Counted from the first letter of the stretch, positions 8,296-18,006 are shown. The stretch is DNA of 64,000 bases from Arcticimaribacter sp002477625 (GCA_943846665.1 OX044358.1:2046001-2110000), one strand, 5' to 3'. Program-made: numbers and translations. The notes: generated by a model from the letters alone, not told the origin.

Positions 8296-8847
8296 ATGTT
8301 TCGCTTTTTTGCAAATTTAATATTAATTAAGATCCTGAAATGGAAGGTAGTCGGGTCTTTCCCTAAAATTCCAAAATTTGTAATTGCCGTTTTCCCACAT
8401 ACGAGTAATTATGACTTCTTTGTCGGCATCTTCATACGAAGCGTATTGAGAGAAGAAATTAATTATGTGGGAAAGAAAGAATTATTCAATCCGTTAACCT
8501 CTTGGTTTTTTAAAGGTTTGGGTGGAGCTCCATTGAGTAGAGAAGGAAATCAGAATGTGGTAGAAAGCATTGTGAAAATTTACAACCAGAGAAAAACGTT
8601 CCGTTTAGCCATTGCTCCGGAAGGTACACGCAAGCCTGTTAGTGAATGGAAAACGGGGTTTTATTATATCGCAAAGGGCGCACAAGTTCCTATTCTTTTG
8701 GTAGGGTTCGATTATTCAAAAAGGACCATATATTTTTATCCTTTATTTACTCCAACAGACGATATCAAAAAAGATTACAAAACCATGAAAAGTTATTTTG
8801 TGGGGATAAAAGGTAAAAATCCCGAAAACGGAATTCTTAATCTGTAA
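8296..8847 (+). CDS. 1-acyl-glycerol-3-phosphate acyltransferase-like protein (PlsC family)
   Basis: A 183-residue acyltransferase with the HX4D motif in FPHTSNYDF (about residue 36) and the substrate-binding EGTR motif in IAPEGTRKPVSEWKTGFYYIA. The N-terminal hydrophobic stretch suggests membrane association. It is shorter than E. coli PlsC (245 residues) and belongs to the compact Bacteroidota group; substrate could be lysophosphatidate or another acyl acceptor. Ten bases after kdsB. Its last 11 bp overlap the 3' end of the convergent YebC gene. Confidence 0.85.
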   Translation: MFRFFANLILIKILKWKVVGSFPKIPKFVIAVFPHTSNYDFFVGIFIRSVLREEINYVGKKELFNPLTSWFFKGLGGAPLSREGNQNVVESIVKIYNQRKTFRLAIAPEGTRKPVSEWKTGFYYIAKGAQVPILLVGFDYSKRTIYFYPLFTPTDDIKKDYKTMKSYFVGIKGKNPENGILNL

Positions 8848-9553
8848 GATCTAAATTGTGGTACACATTCATCACATCGTCGTCTTCCTCTATTTTTTCC
8901 AGTAATTTTTCAACCTCCTCCACTTGTTCTGGATTCAATTTTGTCAGCGTTTGTGGAATACGTTCAAAGCCTGAAGATAAAATTTCGAAAGAGCGGTGTT
9001 CCAATTCTTTCTGAATGGCACCAAATTGTTCAAAAGGACCGTATAGTAAAATACCATCTTCGTCAGCAAATACCTCTTCAACACCAAAGTCAATGAATTC
9101 TAATTCCAATTCTTCTGTCTCTATGTTTTCAGGATTGATTCTAAAGTTACAGGTACGATCGAACATGAATTCTACAGAACCCGATGTTCCCATATTTCCG
9201 TTGGCTTTGTTGAAATAACTTCTAACGTTGGCAACCGTTCTGTTGTTGTTGTCTGTAGCAGTTTCAACCAAAACGGCAATACCAAAAGGAGCGTATCCTT
9301 CAAATAAAACTTCTTTATAGTTTTCGGTATTTTTATCCGATGCTTTTTTGATAGCACGTTCAACATTGTCTTTCGGCATGTTGGCAGCTTTAGCATTTTG
9401 AATTACAGCGCGAAGGCGTGCGTTATTATCAGGATCGGGACCACCATCTTTTACAGCAATTACGATATCCTTTCCTATACGAGTAAAGGTTTTGGCCATT
9501 GCTGACCAACGCTTCATTTTTCTTGCTTTTCTAAATTCAAAGGCTCTTCCCAT
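8837..9553 (-). CDS. YebC/PmpR/TACO1 family regulator
   Basis: A 238-residue member of the YebC family. It opens MGRAFEFRKARKMKRWSAMAKTFTRIGKDI, typical of Bacteroidota members, and contains AAKAANMPKDNVERAIKKAS-like and GYAPFGIAVLVETATDNNNRTVANVR blocks and an acidic tail. Family members were described as DNA-binding transcriptional regulators; the mitochondrial and some bacterial members act on translating ribosomes at difficult proline stretches, so the molecular role here is open. Own promoter at 9574-9604, with a leader of about 15 bases. Confidence 0.94.
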   Translation of the reverse strand: MGRAFEFRKARKMKRWSAMAKTFTRIGKDIVIAVKDGGPDPDNNARLRAVIQNAKAANMPKDNVERAIKKASDKNTENYKEVLFEGYAPFGIAVLVETATDNNNRTVANVRSYFNKANGNMGTSGSVEFMFDRTCNFRINPENIETEELELEFIDFGVEEVFADEDGILLYGPFEQFGAIQKELEHRSFEILSSGFERIPQTLTKLNPEQVEEVEKLLEKIEEDDDVMNVYHNLDLTD

Positions 9554-9573
9554 TGTAGTTTTTTGTATGATTA

Positions 9574-9604
9574 CAAATATAAAAAAGTATAGGGCTTTGA
9601 GAAA
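9574..9604 (-). promoter_or_regulatory. Promoter for the YebC-family gene
   Basis: On the minus strand TTTC (9601-9604), 19-base spacer, TATATTTG (9574-9581). The -7 element is a perfect match to TAnnTTTG and the spacing is exact; the -33 differs from TTTG by one base. Confidence 0.7.
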
Positions 9605-9609
9605 CCTCT

Positions 9610-10422
9610 TTAGGGTAAATATAAATCTTCTAAGATGGATTCATAGGAAACATGTAAATGGGGTGGGAGCTTATTTTCTTTTGGAAGGGCAACCAAATAG
9701 CGCATTTGATTGGTTGTGAAAATTTGTTTAAAAACCGCTCCCTTCAATTTCCTTCTAGAAACAATTCGTTTGATGAAATCGAAATGGGTAATCAAGTCAG
9801 AACTTCCGAGGTGGAAAATGCCAGTTAATTTTTGATTGATGATGTAATGTATTTGCTGACTTAACTTTCGGTCACTGGTTACATTGACAATGGTGTTTGG
9901 AAAAACTTCAATGGGCGTACCCGAGGCAACTTGTGCTTCTATTTCTCTTGTTCGTGGTGCATTGGTACCAAATACCATGGGTAAGCGAGCAATGACATAC
10001 TTACTGGGTACTAAACTCAATAAGCTGTTTTCTATTTTTATTTTAAAGCGCCCATAGGGACTTTCAGATAGGGTTTTGTCAAATTCATAAGAGGGATAAT
10101 GCTCAAATGCATCAAACACATTGGTTGAAGAAATAAACATCAGGCGGCAATCGAAATTCTGGATGTATTCGACGAGGTCTTTGTGGCAAGCAACTTGGGC
10201 TTCAAAGGGACCTCTTAAACAGGAAATTATTAGTTGCGGTTTTACTTTTTTAACAACGGTTAAAACGTTGTCATCTTCTAGGTTGTAATAAAAAAAGTTC
10301 TTTTGTTTCGAAAAACGACTGGCACTGCAATAGGTTCCAAAAAGGTTAAAGTAAGGGTACAATTCTCTGTACAAACAGTTGCCTATAAAACCACTTCCAC
10401 CAAGAATTAGTATTTTTTTCAA
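9610..10422 (-). CDS. NAD(P)-dependent epimerase/RmlD-like sugar nucleotide reductase
   Basis: A 270-residue extended short-chain dehydrogenase. The Rossmann dinucleotide motif is ILILGGSGFIGNCLYREL at the N-terminus (GGSGFIG). The middle contains LMFISSTNVFDAFEHYPSYEFDKTLSESPYGRFKIKIE, with the catalytic-type Tyr-x3-Lys seen as SPYGRFKIK, and VIARLPMVFGTNAPR as in RmlD-like dTDP-4-dehydrorhamnose reductases. The exact substrate cannot be assigned. It sits 12 bp downstream of gcvT on the same strand with no obvious functional link. Confidence 0.82.
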   Translation of the reverse strand: MKKILILGGSGFIGNCLYRELYPYFNLFGTYCSASRFSKQKNFFYYNLEDDNVLTVVKKVKPQLIISCLRGPFEAQVACHKDLVEYIQNFDCRLMFISSTNVFDAFEHYPSYEFDKTLSESPYGRFKIKIENSLLSLVPSKYVIARLPMVFGTNAPRTREIEAQVASGTPIEVFPNTIVNVTSDRKLSQQIHYIINQKLTGIFHLGSSDLITHFDFIKRIVSRRKLKGAVFKQIFTTNQMRYLVALPKENKLPPHLHVSYESILEDLYLP

Positions 10423-10434
10423 AACGTAAATCGA

Positions 10435-11520
10435 TTAAGCCCTATAAAAAGGTAAAGAGACTACGGTAGCTGCAAGCATTTTGTTGCGAACTTGAAGTTG
10501 AATTTTTGATCCAATAGCACTAAACTCCTTCGTTACGTAGCCCAATCCAATACCCTTTCCAAGACTTGGTGCTTGGGTTCCTGAAGTTACGTGACCAATT
10601 TGGTTTCCGGCTGAATCAAAAAGTTGATGCCCCCTTCTTGGAATTCCTCGTTCTTGAAGTTCAAATCCAACCAATTTGTTTGATGTCCCCTCTGTTTTTT
10701 CTTTTCCAAGTGCTTCGGAGTTGATGAAATTTGTTTGTGGTCGTGTGACCCATCCCAATCCTGCTGCGATTGGCGATTGATCTTCGTTTATTTCGTTCCC
10801 GTATAAGCAATAACCCATTTCGAGTCGGAGGGTGTCTCGAGCGGCTAAACCAATAGGAGCAATTCCAAAGGCTTCTCCGGCTTTAAATACAGCCTCCCAC
10901 ACCTTCTGAACCTGTGTGGTGGGTATATATAATTCTAATCCACCGGAACCCGTGTATCCGGTTGTGGCGATTATGACATCCGCTATTCCAGCGAAAGTAG
11001 CCGTTTGATGAGCGTAGTAGGGGAGTTCGGCTAGTATACTATCGGTTAAAGCTTGCATTGCTTCAATTGCTTTAGGCCCCTGAATAGCGAGTAAAGCGTA
11101 TGCTTCAGAAGCATTGTGGATTGTAGCACCATAGGCTTCATTCTGCTTGCTTATCCAATTCCAATCTTTTTCAATATTCGAAGCGTTGACTACTAATAAA
11201 TAACGCTCGTCATCCAATTGATATACGATCAGATCGTCGACTACCCCGCCGGTTGCATTTGGAAGGTAGTTGTATTGAGCCTTTCCAGGCACTAACTTTT
11301 CGATGTCGTTACTGCACAGGTATTGTAAAAAGGGGAGTGCTTGGGAGCCTTCCACAAAAAACTCTCCCATATGCGAAACATCAAAAACTCCGACTCCATC
11401 TCGAACGCAAAGGTGTTCTTTGGTGACGCCTTCATATTGTACGGGCATCAGAAAACCTCCAAAAGAGACCATTTTTGCTCCCAATGCAACATGCGTATCG
11501 TAAAGTGTGGTTTTTAACAT
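10435..11520 (-). CDS. gcvT: Aminomethyltransferase, glycine cleavage system T protein
   Basis: A 361-residue GcvT, which transfers the methylene group from the aminomethyl-lipoyl H protein to tetrahydrofolate and releases ammonia. Motifs include VGVFDVSHMGEF, the folate-binding region around YTGSGGLELYIP and RDTLRLEMGYCLYGNEI, and the C-terminal GIPRRGHQLFD and GHVTSGTQAPSLGKGIGLGYV. Length equals the family norm. The other glycine cleavage genes (gcvH, gcvP) are not in the window, so they are encoded elsewhere. No glycine riboswitch fits in the 55-bp gap to the divergent aminopeptidase. Confidence 0.96.
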   Translation of the reverse strand: MLKTTLYDTHVALGAKMVSFGGFLMPVQYEGVTKEHLCVRDGVGVFDVSHMGEFFVEGSQALPFLQYLCSNDIEKLVPGKAQYNYLPNATGGVVDDLIVYQLDDERYLLVVNASNIEKDWNWISKQNEAYGATIHNASEAYALLAIQGPKAIEAMQALTDSILAELPYYAHQTATFAGIADVIIATTGYTGSGGLELYIPTTQVQKVWEAVFKAGEAFGIAPIGLAARDTLRLEMGYCLYGNEINEDQSPIAAGLGWVTRPQTNFINSEALGKEKTEGTSNKLVGFELQERGIPRRGHQLFDSAGNQIGHVTSGTQAPSLGKGIGLGYVTKEFSAIGSKIQLQVRNKMLAATVVSLPFYRA

Positions 11521-11533
11521 TTTATTTTAATGG

Positions 11534-11541
11534 TATATTTG
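11534..11541 (+). promoter_or_regulatory. -7 element upstream of the aminopeptidase gene
   Basis: TATATTTG matches TAnnTTTG. The predicted start of transcription near 11547 leaves a leader of about 45 bases before the ATG at 11591. No TTTG-like -33 element at the expected place. Confidence 0.4.
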
Positions 11542-11590
11542 AGCGTAAAGGTAAGTTGTTTTTAACTTATTTTAGATGCTCAAAATTAAA

Positions 11591-13204
11591 ATGAATATGC
11601 GTAAATTAATCTTATTTTCTTCCCTACTTGCTTTTTTGTGGTCGCCACTTGTTGCACAAGAGGCTGTATTAACACCGGAATTTCATAAATCGAAACGAGA
11701 CGCTTTACGGGCTAAAATGCCTGCAAATAGCGTTGCTGTTTTATTTTCCAATCCCGTACGGAATCGAGCAAATGATGTAGATTATGTATATCATCCCGAT
11801 CCTAATTTTTATTATCTAACGGGCTTTAAAGAGCCACAAGCTGTTTTGGTTGTTTATAAAAACCCACAACAAGATGAGCAGGGGCAGTACGTTGATCAAC
11901 TTTTTGTGCAAGAACGCAACCCTACTAAAGAACAGTGGAATGGTTATCGTTTGGGAGTAGAAGGAGCGAAGGTCTTGAGTGTCGATCGGGTATTGTTGCG
12001 ATCGGAATTCATTAAAAACCAAACCAACTTTACCTCTTTTGAAGAGGTTTTGATTTTTGAATTCAAAAACGATGTACGTGACGATAAGACCGATCCCTAT
12101 GACCTGTACGATTTGCAGCGAACGTTTAAGGAAAACATAAATTACCCACAAGATTTTAATCGCTTACGTCACCGACTCCTAAAAAGTATACGTACGGTTG
12201 GCCAAGAAGATGTGGAAGCTCTTAAAAATGAAATTAAGTGGTATGCGGGGAGAAATGAATCTATTGCCGAGGATCCAGCCATTAAAAACTTTTTAGAAAC
12301 ATCTACTTTAGAAGTTCCTGAGGATTTAAAAATGCAAGTAGCCTTTCTTTTAAAAGATCAATATTTTGATGTCGAACTCTTGGGACAACTTCTAGGAGAT
12401 CAGCGGGAGGTAAAAACCGTTGAAGAAATTGCTTTATTGAAAAAGGCAATCGGTATTTCGGTAGTTGGACAACGCGAGGTAATGAAGGCTATGCGACCCG
12501 ATATGTCTGAACGAGAAATTCAAGGTATTCACGAATTTGTATTTAAAAAATACGGGGCAGCTTACGAAGGCTACCCCTCCATAGTCGGAGCAGGGTCTAA
12601 CGCATGTGTATTGCATTATATTGAGAACGATGAAGTTGGTATGGATACTGATTTGATGCTGATGGATCTTGGCGCAGAATACGAAGGGTATACTGCCGAT
12701 ATCACCCGAACAATTCCAAAAGACGGAACCTTTTCTGAAGAACAGAAACTACTGTATCAAATTGTTTATGACGCTCAAGAAGCCGGTATAGAAGTTGCAG
12801 TAATTGGAAGTACTTCAGGTCAAATCACCCGTATTACACAGGAAGTTGTTGCAAAAGGCTTGGTTCGTTTGGGGATCATCGCTCAAGAAGATGAATTTAG
12901 AACCTATTATCCGCACGGCGCTGCGCATCACATTGGGTTGGATGTTCATGACCTATCGAACTACGGCCCTTTTAAAGCAAATGCTATCATTACAGTGGAA
13001 CCTGGGATTTATATCCCAAAAAATAGCCCCTGTGATCCTAAATGGTGGGGAATTGGTATCCGCATTGAAGATGATGTTTTGATTACGGAAAATGGACCAA
13101 TCAACTTGTCGGCAAATGCACCACGTTCTTGGGAGGCGATTGAAGAATTGATGAAAGAGTCCAGTCCTTTGGATCAGTTTCTTTTACCAGAATTAGAAAA
13201 ATAA
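11591..13204 (+). CDS. Aminopeptidase P family metallopeptidase (M24B), exported
   Basis: A 537-residue Xaa-Pro aminopeptidase-like protein. It starts MNMRKLILFSSLLAFLWSPLVAQ, a signal peptide, then an N-terminal creatinase-like domain (SNPVRNRANDVDYVYHPDPNFYYLTGF) and a C-terminal pita-bread metallopeptidase domain. Metal ligands are visible in LMLMDLGAEYEGYTADITRTIP (two Asp), HGAAHHIGLDVHD (His), TVEPGIYIP (Glu) and GIGIRIEDDVLIT (Glu), so it should be active. It would remove N-terminal residues next to proline in the periplasm. An ATG 15 bases upstream is in frame, but the AAAATTAAA-type leader precedes the chosen start. It ends 1 bp from convergent thrC. Confidence 0.94.
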   Translation: MNMRKLILFSSLLAFLWSPLVAQEAVLTPEFHKSKRDALRAKMPANSVAVLFSNPVRNRANDVDYVYHPDPNFYYLTGFKEPQAVLVVYKNPQQDEQGQYVDQLFVQERNPTKEQWNGYRLGVEGAKVLSVDRVLLRSEFIKNQTNFTSFEEVLIFEFKNDVRDDKTDPYDLYDLQRTFKENINYPQDFNRLRHRLLKSIRTVGQEDVEALKNEIKWYAGRNESIAEDPAIKNFLETSTLEVPEDLKMQVAFLLKDQYFDVELLGQLLGDQREVKTVEEIALLKKAIGISVVGQREVMKAMRPDMSEREIQGIHEFVFKKYGAAYEGYPSIVGAGSNACVLHYIENDEVGMDTDLMLMDLGAEYEGYTADITRTIPKDGTFSEEQKLLYQIVYDAQEAGIEVAVIGSTSGQITRITQEVVAKGLVRLGIIAQEDEFRTYYPHGAAHHIGLDVHDLSNYGPFKANAIITVEPGIYIPKNSPCDPKWWGIGIRIEDDVLITENGPINLSANAPRSWEAIEELMKESSPLDQFLLPELEK

Positions 13205-13205
13205 T

Positions 13206-14501
13206 TTAGCGCAATAAGAAATCCTTTAGCCCCTGGTAATCTTGAATCGGGATACTCTTTTTGGTCTTAGAAAGGGTTTCTTTAAGACGCTCAGGGATGT
13301 CAACTTTAATATTCAGACTGTCTTCAACCGTATCTAAGAATTTAACTGGATGCGCAGTCTCAAGGAAAATCCCATACTTTTCAGGATGGTCTTTGAGATA
13401 CGCTTTTAGGCCTAAATAACCAACAGCACCATGAGGATCGGCAACATAGCCTGATGTTGTGTGAATTTCTTTAAGGGCTTCACGGGTTTCGTCGTCTGTA
13501 AAACGGTAGCCCGAAAGTGTTTCTTTTAAATTGTCCAGGTCATCTCCAAAAATTTTCAGAATGCGTATAAAATTTGAGGGATCTCCAACATCCATGGCAT
13601 TTGAAATTGTTGGAGAAGATTTTTTAGGGGTATATACGCCTGTAGATAAAAAATCCGGAACAACATCGTTTATGTTGGTGCTGGCAATGAAATGGTCGAT
13701 GGGCAAGCCAATTTCGCGTGCCATAAGTCCAGCACAAATGTTCCCGAAATTGCCACTGGGAACCGAAACAACAAGTGGCTTATTCTTTTTCTTAAGTGTT
13801 CTATAGGCGATGAAATAATAGAACATTTGGGGGAGCCAACGGGCAATGTTGATTGAATTGGCGGATGTAAGTTGTTTGTATTGGGTGATGTCTTGGTCCA
13901 GAAATGCTGTTTTGACCATGTATTGGCAGTCGTCAAATACACCATCGACTTCTAAGGCAGTAATGTTTTGGCCCAAGGTAGTTAGTTGTTGTTCTTGAAC
14001 TTCACTCACTTTTCCTTTTGGGTAGAGAATAACCACTTCAATTCCAGGCACACCAAGGAAGCCATTGGCAACCGCTCCACCAGTATCTCCAGAAGTTGCA
14101 ACAAGGACCGTTACTTTTTGTGAAGTGTTCTCTTTATTAAAATAGCCTAAGCAACGTGCCATAAAGCGTGCACCAACATCTTTAAAGGCTAGGGTAGGAC
14201 CTTGAAATAATTCTAAGGTTCCGATCTGATCGGTAATGGGTACAATAGGAAAATCAAAATCTAAAGTTTCTTCGATGATTTTTCTCAACTCATTTTCTGG
14301 AATACTTCCTTCAACAAAAGGAGCAATCGCTTGAAATGCAATTTCAAAAACAGATTCTTGTTCTATATTGTCGAAAAAAGCATCGGGCAAACGATGTATT
14401 TTTTCAGGGAAATATAAGCCTCTGTCAGGAGCAATGCCGAGAACAACAGCTTCTGGGAACGCTGCTGGGTTGGATTTTTTATTTAAACTGTTGTAGATCA
14501 T
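13206..14501 (-). CDS. thrC: Threonine synthase
   Basis: A 431-residue PLP enzyme converting O-phosphohomoserine to threonine, the last step of the pathway. The PLP lysine lies in GPTLAFKDVGARFMARCLGYF, the phosphate-binding loop region is VLVATSGDTGGAVANGF, and SVPSGNFGNICAGLMA follows. It belongs to the longer, E. coli-like class. It overlaps thrB by four bases (ATGA), so it is translationally coupled and is the last gene of the thrA-thrB-thrC operon. The operon stops 1 bp from the convergent aminopeptidase with no hairpin terminator seen. Confidence 0.97.
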   Translation of the reverse strand: MIYNSLNKKSNPAAFPEAVVLGIAPDRGLYFPEKIHRLPDAFFDNIEQESVFEIAFQAIAPFVEGSIPENELRKIIEETLDFDFPIVPITDQIGTLELFQGPTLAFKDVGARFMARCLGYFNKENTSQKVTVLVATSGDTGGAVANGFLGVPGIEVVILYPKGKVSEVQEQQLTTLGQNITALEVDGVFDDCQYMVKTAFLDQDITQYKQLTSANSINIARWLPQMFYYFIAYRTLKKKNKPLVVSVPSGNFGNICAGLMAREIGLPIDHFIASTNINDVVPDFLSTGVYTPKKSSPTISNAMDVGDPSNFIRILKIFGDDLDNLKETLSGYRFTDDETREALKEIHTTSGYVADPHGAVGYLGLKAYLKDHPEKYGIFLETAHPVKFLDTVEDSLNIKVDIPERLKETLSKTKKSIPIQDYQGLKDFLLR

Positions 14502-15427
14502 TTAGACGATATAATGTGAATTCCTTTTGGATTAATTTTAGAAATATGAAGTTCAAATTCAATATTGTATTTTAAAAATGCCTGCCGCATGCTTTCGCCT
14601 ACACGCATAGCGGCCGCTTCACCTCTAGATAGTGCAAACATAGAGGGTCCAGACCCAGAAATCCCGCTTCCAAGCGCACCCGAATCGGTAGCCGCTTTTT
14701 TTAATCCTGGAAAGCCAGGAATTAAGGCGGATCGATGCGGTTCAATAACAACATCAACAAGCGATCTTCCGATCAAATCGTAGTCGTTTGTATACAAACC
14801 ACTAACCAATGCGGCAAGATTCCCCCATTGTTGAATGGCTTTTTCCAGCATGATATTCTTTTTGAGAACGGCACGAGCATCTGAAGTTTTTAATTCAATC
14901 TTAGGGTGTAAAATAGTTGCGTATAATTCTGAAGGACTGGGCAGGCCAATTACATCGGGTTCTTTAGAGCACCGTACTAAGGTGAAGCCACCCAATAAAA
15001 CTGGAGCTACATTATCTGCATGGGGAGTACCGCTCGCAAGCTCTTCTCCTTTCATTGCAAATTGAATTAATTCGCCCCTCGTAAATGGTCTTCCTAAAAG
15101 TTCATTGATTCCGAATACGGCCCCCGCAGAGCTGGCTGCACTGCTTCCTATACCGCTTCCTGCCTTAATGCCTTTTATGATCTCTATTTCAAATCCAAAA
15201 GCACTTGGATGTGCTTCTAATAAAGCCAAGCCTGCTACTCCTGCTACATTATTATGCGCCTCTAAAGGCAAGTCTTGACCTTCTATCTTTGTGATTCGAA
15301 TCCCCTTTTCAGCTGTCTTGCGAATTATCATTTCGTCTCCAATAGGATCTAGGCAGAAACCAAGAACATCGAAGCCACAAGATACATTGGCAACACTCGC
15401 TGGACAGAAAATTTTAATTTCATTCAT
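14498..15427 (-). CDS. thrB: Homoserine kinase
   Basis: A 309-residue GHMP-family kinase phosphorylating homoserine with ATP. The N-terminus IFCPASVANVSCGFDVLGFCLD and the ATP loop IKAGSGIGSSAASSAGAVFGINELLG are diagnostic, as is the C-terminal GSGISGSGPSMFALS. The gene lies 3 bp after thrA and overlaps thrC by four bases. Product and position make it the middle enzyme of threonine synthesis, with expression set by the thrA leader. Confidence 0.97.
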   Translation of the reverse strand: MNEIKIFCPASVANVSCGFDVLGFCLDPIGDEMIIRKTAEKGIRITKIEGQDLPLEAHNNVAGVAGLALLEAHPSAFGFEIEIIKGIKAGSGIGSSAASSAGAVFGINELLGRPFTRGELIQFAMKGEELASGTPHADNVAPVLLGGFTLVRCSKEPDVIGLPSPSELYATILHPKIELKTSDARAVLKKNIMLEKAIQQWGNLAALVSGLYTNDYDLIGRSLVDVVIEPHRSALIPGFPGLKKAATDSGALGSGISGSGPSMFALSRGEAAAMRVGESMRQAFLKYNIEFELHISKINPKGIHIISSK

Positions 15428-15430
15428 AGC

Positions 15431-17875
15431 TTAACGTTTTCCAATTCTAATGATGTCTGCAAAGATACCCGAAGCAGTCACTTCAGCACCAGCACCAGCC
15501 CCTTTGACAATCAAAGGTTGTTCTGTGTAGCGGTTGGTGTAAAATAAGATGATGTTATCGCTTCCTTCAAGGTTATAAAAATCGTGTCCTTCTGGAGTTT
15601 CTTGTAAGCCAACTTTGGCCTTTCCATTTTCTAGTTGAGCAACGTATTTCAGGCGTGCATTTTTAGAATGTGCATCATCGAGCAGTTTGTCGAAATGATC
15701 TTTATGTGCCGTAAGGGATTCAAAAAAGCTTTCATTGTCTGGAGTATCTAGGCACGCCTTTGGTAAAAAAGGAACATTCTCAATGTCTTCTAGTTCAATT
15801 TTCAAACCACTCTCACGGGCGAGGATTAGGATTTTACGAGCCACATCGATACCACTTAAGTCAATTTTTGGATCGGGTTCTGTATACCCCTCTTTCTGGG
15901 CTTGAACCACTACATCTTTGAATAAGGTACCCGCTTTGAAGTTGTTGAAAACAAAGTTTAAACTTCCAGAAAGTACGGCCTGAATTTTCACTACTTGATC
16001 CCCAGAAGCAATCAGGTTATTGAGGGTGTCAATTATGGGTAAGCCTGCACCTACATTGGTTTCAAAAAGGAATGGACTTCCGTATTTGCGAGACGATCGT
16101 TTCAAGCTCATATAATTTTCCAAGCTGTCTGCACATGCAATTTTATTACAAGTAACTACTCCAATGTTGTTGTTCAAATAACGTTCGTATTCGTATGCAA
16201 TTCCTGCGTTTGCGGTATTGTCTACAAAGATGCTGTTACGTAAATTCAACCCTTTGGCATGCTCGAAAAACTGATCAATATTCGTCGGTTTTCCTTTTTT
16301 AAGAGCAATGCTCCATTGGTTGAGGTCCAGAGCATCTTCTCCTAGAACCATGGAGCGCGAATTGGAGATTGCGATCACTCGAATTCGAAGCAAAAGATTA
16401 TCTTTTAGATATTGTTCTTGTTTTTGGATTTGCTCTAGAAGCTTGCTGCCTACATTTCCAACCCCAACAATAAATAAGTTAAGCTCTTTGATGTCATTTT
16501 CAAAAAAAGTTTCATGTAAGGTATTCAGTGCCTTTTGTGTATCTTTTTTATTGATCATGATTGAGATATTCCGTTCCGATGCTCCTTGTGCAATCGCTCG
16601 AATATTGACATTGTTTGCTCCTAGAGAGCTGAACATTTTACCACTAATACCCTGATGATTCTTCATATTGTCTCCAACAATGGCAATGTTGACAAGATTA
16701 TTTTCAATTTGTGCCGGGGCAACCTTGTTCAGCGAGATTTCAAATGCAAACTCTGTATCGATAACAAGCTTGGCTTCTTGGTCGTCATAATTCCTTACCG
16801 CAATACAGATGGAGTGTTCTGAAGATGCCTGGGTAATCATAATCACATTGATATGTGCAATTGACAATACTTCGAATAAGCGCTTAGAGAATCCAGGAAT
16901 TCCGACCATACCGCTTCCTTCTAAACTAATCAAACTAATTTGATCTATATGACTGATCCCTTTTACTACTGCAGCGTTACGCTCTGCTGAACTATGGTCA
17001 ATTAGTGTACCCTTGTCTTGCGGAGCAAAGGTGTTTTTAATACGAACAGGAATTTGTTTTTCTACCAATGGTTGAAGTGTAGGAGGGAAGATAACCTTCG
17101 CTCCAAAATGGGATAATTCCATGGCTTCGAGATAGGAAAGTTTTTCAATTGGAGTAGCTTGTTTCACTAACGAAGGATTTGCGGTATACATGCCACTTAC
17201 ATCCGTCCATATTTCTAATACATCGGCATTCAGTATATGCGCTAATATGGCAGCAGAAAAATCGGAACCTCCTCTTCCTAGAGTAGTTGAATTTCCATGA
17301 GCATCTCGCGCTACAAAGCCCGGTACTAAAACGGTTTTAGATTTATTTTTTCTGAAAAATGCTTCTGTTTTACTTCTTGTTCCCTCCCAGTTTACAACCG
17401 TTCTGTTGTTTTGAATTTGAGTTTCAATAAGATCCCGACCGTCTTTTAAGATCACATCGTAAGCTTTGTTTTTGAAGATCTCAAAAATTATAGTACTGGA
17501 TAAGCGTTCTCCATAAGAAGTGATTGTAGCTGTAGCTTTTGGGGTAACTTCCTTGAGCATCATCACCCCTTCTAAGATGGTTTCTAAACGATTCAGTTCT
17601 GCTTTTACAAAGCTGATAACTCCGCTTTGTTTTTCTGGCGGTATACTTGCTCGGATAGGCTCCAAGTGTCGTTCTTCAATTTCTTTTAAGGTTTGGGTAA
17701 AACCAGAGTCTCCTTTTTCAGCAGTTTGTATGGCCGACATCAGTAAGTCGGTAATACCCCCAAGAGCAGAAACAACAACAACATTGTCTTTATCCTGAGA
17801 GGCAACAATGTCGGACACTTGTTCTATGTTTTTAGAATTGGCTACAGATGTTCCGCCAAATTTAAGAATTTTCAT
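15431..17875 (-). CDS. thrA: Bifunctional aspartokinase/homoserine dehydrogenase
   Basis: An 814-residue fusion catalysing the first and third steps of the aspartate pathway toward threonine. The aspartokinase part begins MKILKFGGTSVANSKNI and carries GRGGSDFSAAILA; paired ACT domains follow (LEGSGMVGIPGFSKRLFEVL and GDNMKNHQGISGKMFSSLGANNVNI), expected to give feedback inhibition by threonine. The homoserine dehydrogenase part starts at about residue 460 with the Rossmann motif IVGVGNVGSKLLEQI and contains the catalytic region GSPFLFETNVGAGLPIIDTL. Length matches E. coli ThrA (820). It heads the operon, and its 130-bp upstream leader carries a Thr-rich peptide and terminator suggestive of attenuation. 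Confidence 0.97.
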   Translation of the reverse strand: MKILKFGGTSVANSKNIEQVSDIVASQDKDNVVVVSALGGITDLLMSAIQTAEKGDSGFTQTLKEIEERHLEPIRASIPPEKQSGVISFVKAELNRLETILEGVMMLKEVTPKATATITSYGERLSSTIIFEIFKNKAYDVILKDGRDLIETQIQNNRTVVNWEGTRSKTEAFFRKNKSKTVLVPGFVARDAHGNSTTLGRGGSDFSAAILAHILNADVLEIWTDVSGMYTANPSLVKQATPIEKLSYLEAMELSHFGAKVIFPPTLQPLVEKQIPVRIKNTFAPQDKGTLIDHSSAERNAAVVKGISHIDQISLISLEGSGMVGIPGFSKRLFEVLSIAHINVIMITQASSEHSICIAVRNYDDQEAKLVIDTEFAFEISLNKVAPAQIENNLVNIAIVGDNMKNHQGISGKMFSSLGANNVNIRAIAQGASERNISIMINKKDTQKALNTLHETFFENDIKELNLFIVGVGNVGSKLLEQIQKQEQYLKDNLLLRIRVIAISNSRSMVLGEDALDLNQWSIALKKGKPTNIDQFFEHAKGLNLRNSIFVDNTANAGIAYEYERYLNNNIGVVTCNKIACADSLENYMSLKRSSRKYGSPFLFETNVGAGLPIIDTLNNLIASGDQVVKIQAVLSGSLNFVFNNFKAGTLFKDVVVQAQKEGYTEPDPKIDLSGIDVARKILILARESGLKIELEDIENVPFLPKACLDTPDNESFFESLTAHKDHFDKLLDDAHSKNARLKYVAQLENGKAKVGLQETPEGHDFYNLEGSDNIILFYTNRYTEQPLIVKGAGAGAEVTASGIFADIIRIGKR

Positions 17876-17895
17876 ATGCTAATATTTTGTGCGAT

Positions 17896-17940
17896 ACTAA
17901 AAAACTGCTTTACACAAGAGTAAAACCCATTGTTTTTAGT
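17896..17940 (-). terminator. Candidate attenuator terminator before thrA
   Basis: On the minus strand an inner stem GTTTTAC/GTAAAGC (7 pairs with one G-U, 6-base loop) is nested in an outer arm ACTAAAAAC/GTTTTTTAGT, which supplies a run of six T at 17899-17904. It ends 20 bases before the thrA ATG and lies downstream of the Thr-rich leader peptide. The stem is AT-rich, so strength is uncertain. The leader segment GTAATGACCC (last codons of the peptide) can pair with GGGTTTTAC of the 5' arm in two blocks of four pairs, a possible antiterminator. Confidence 0.55.
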
Positions 17941-18006
17941 TGTACGATAATTATTATTTTTTTGAAATGAATTCAAGAGCTACAGATTATATGTTAATGA
18001 ATACCC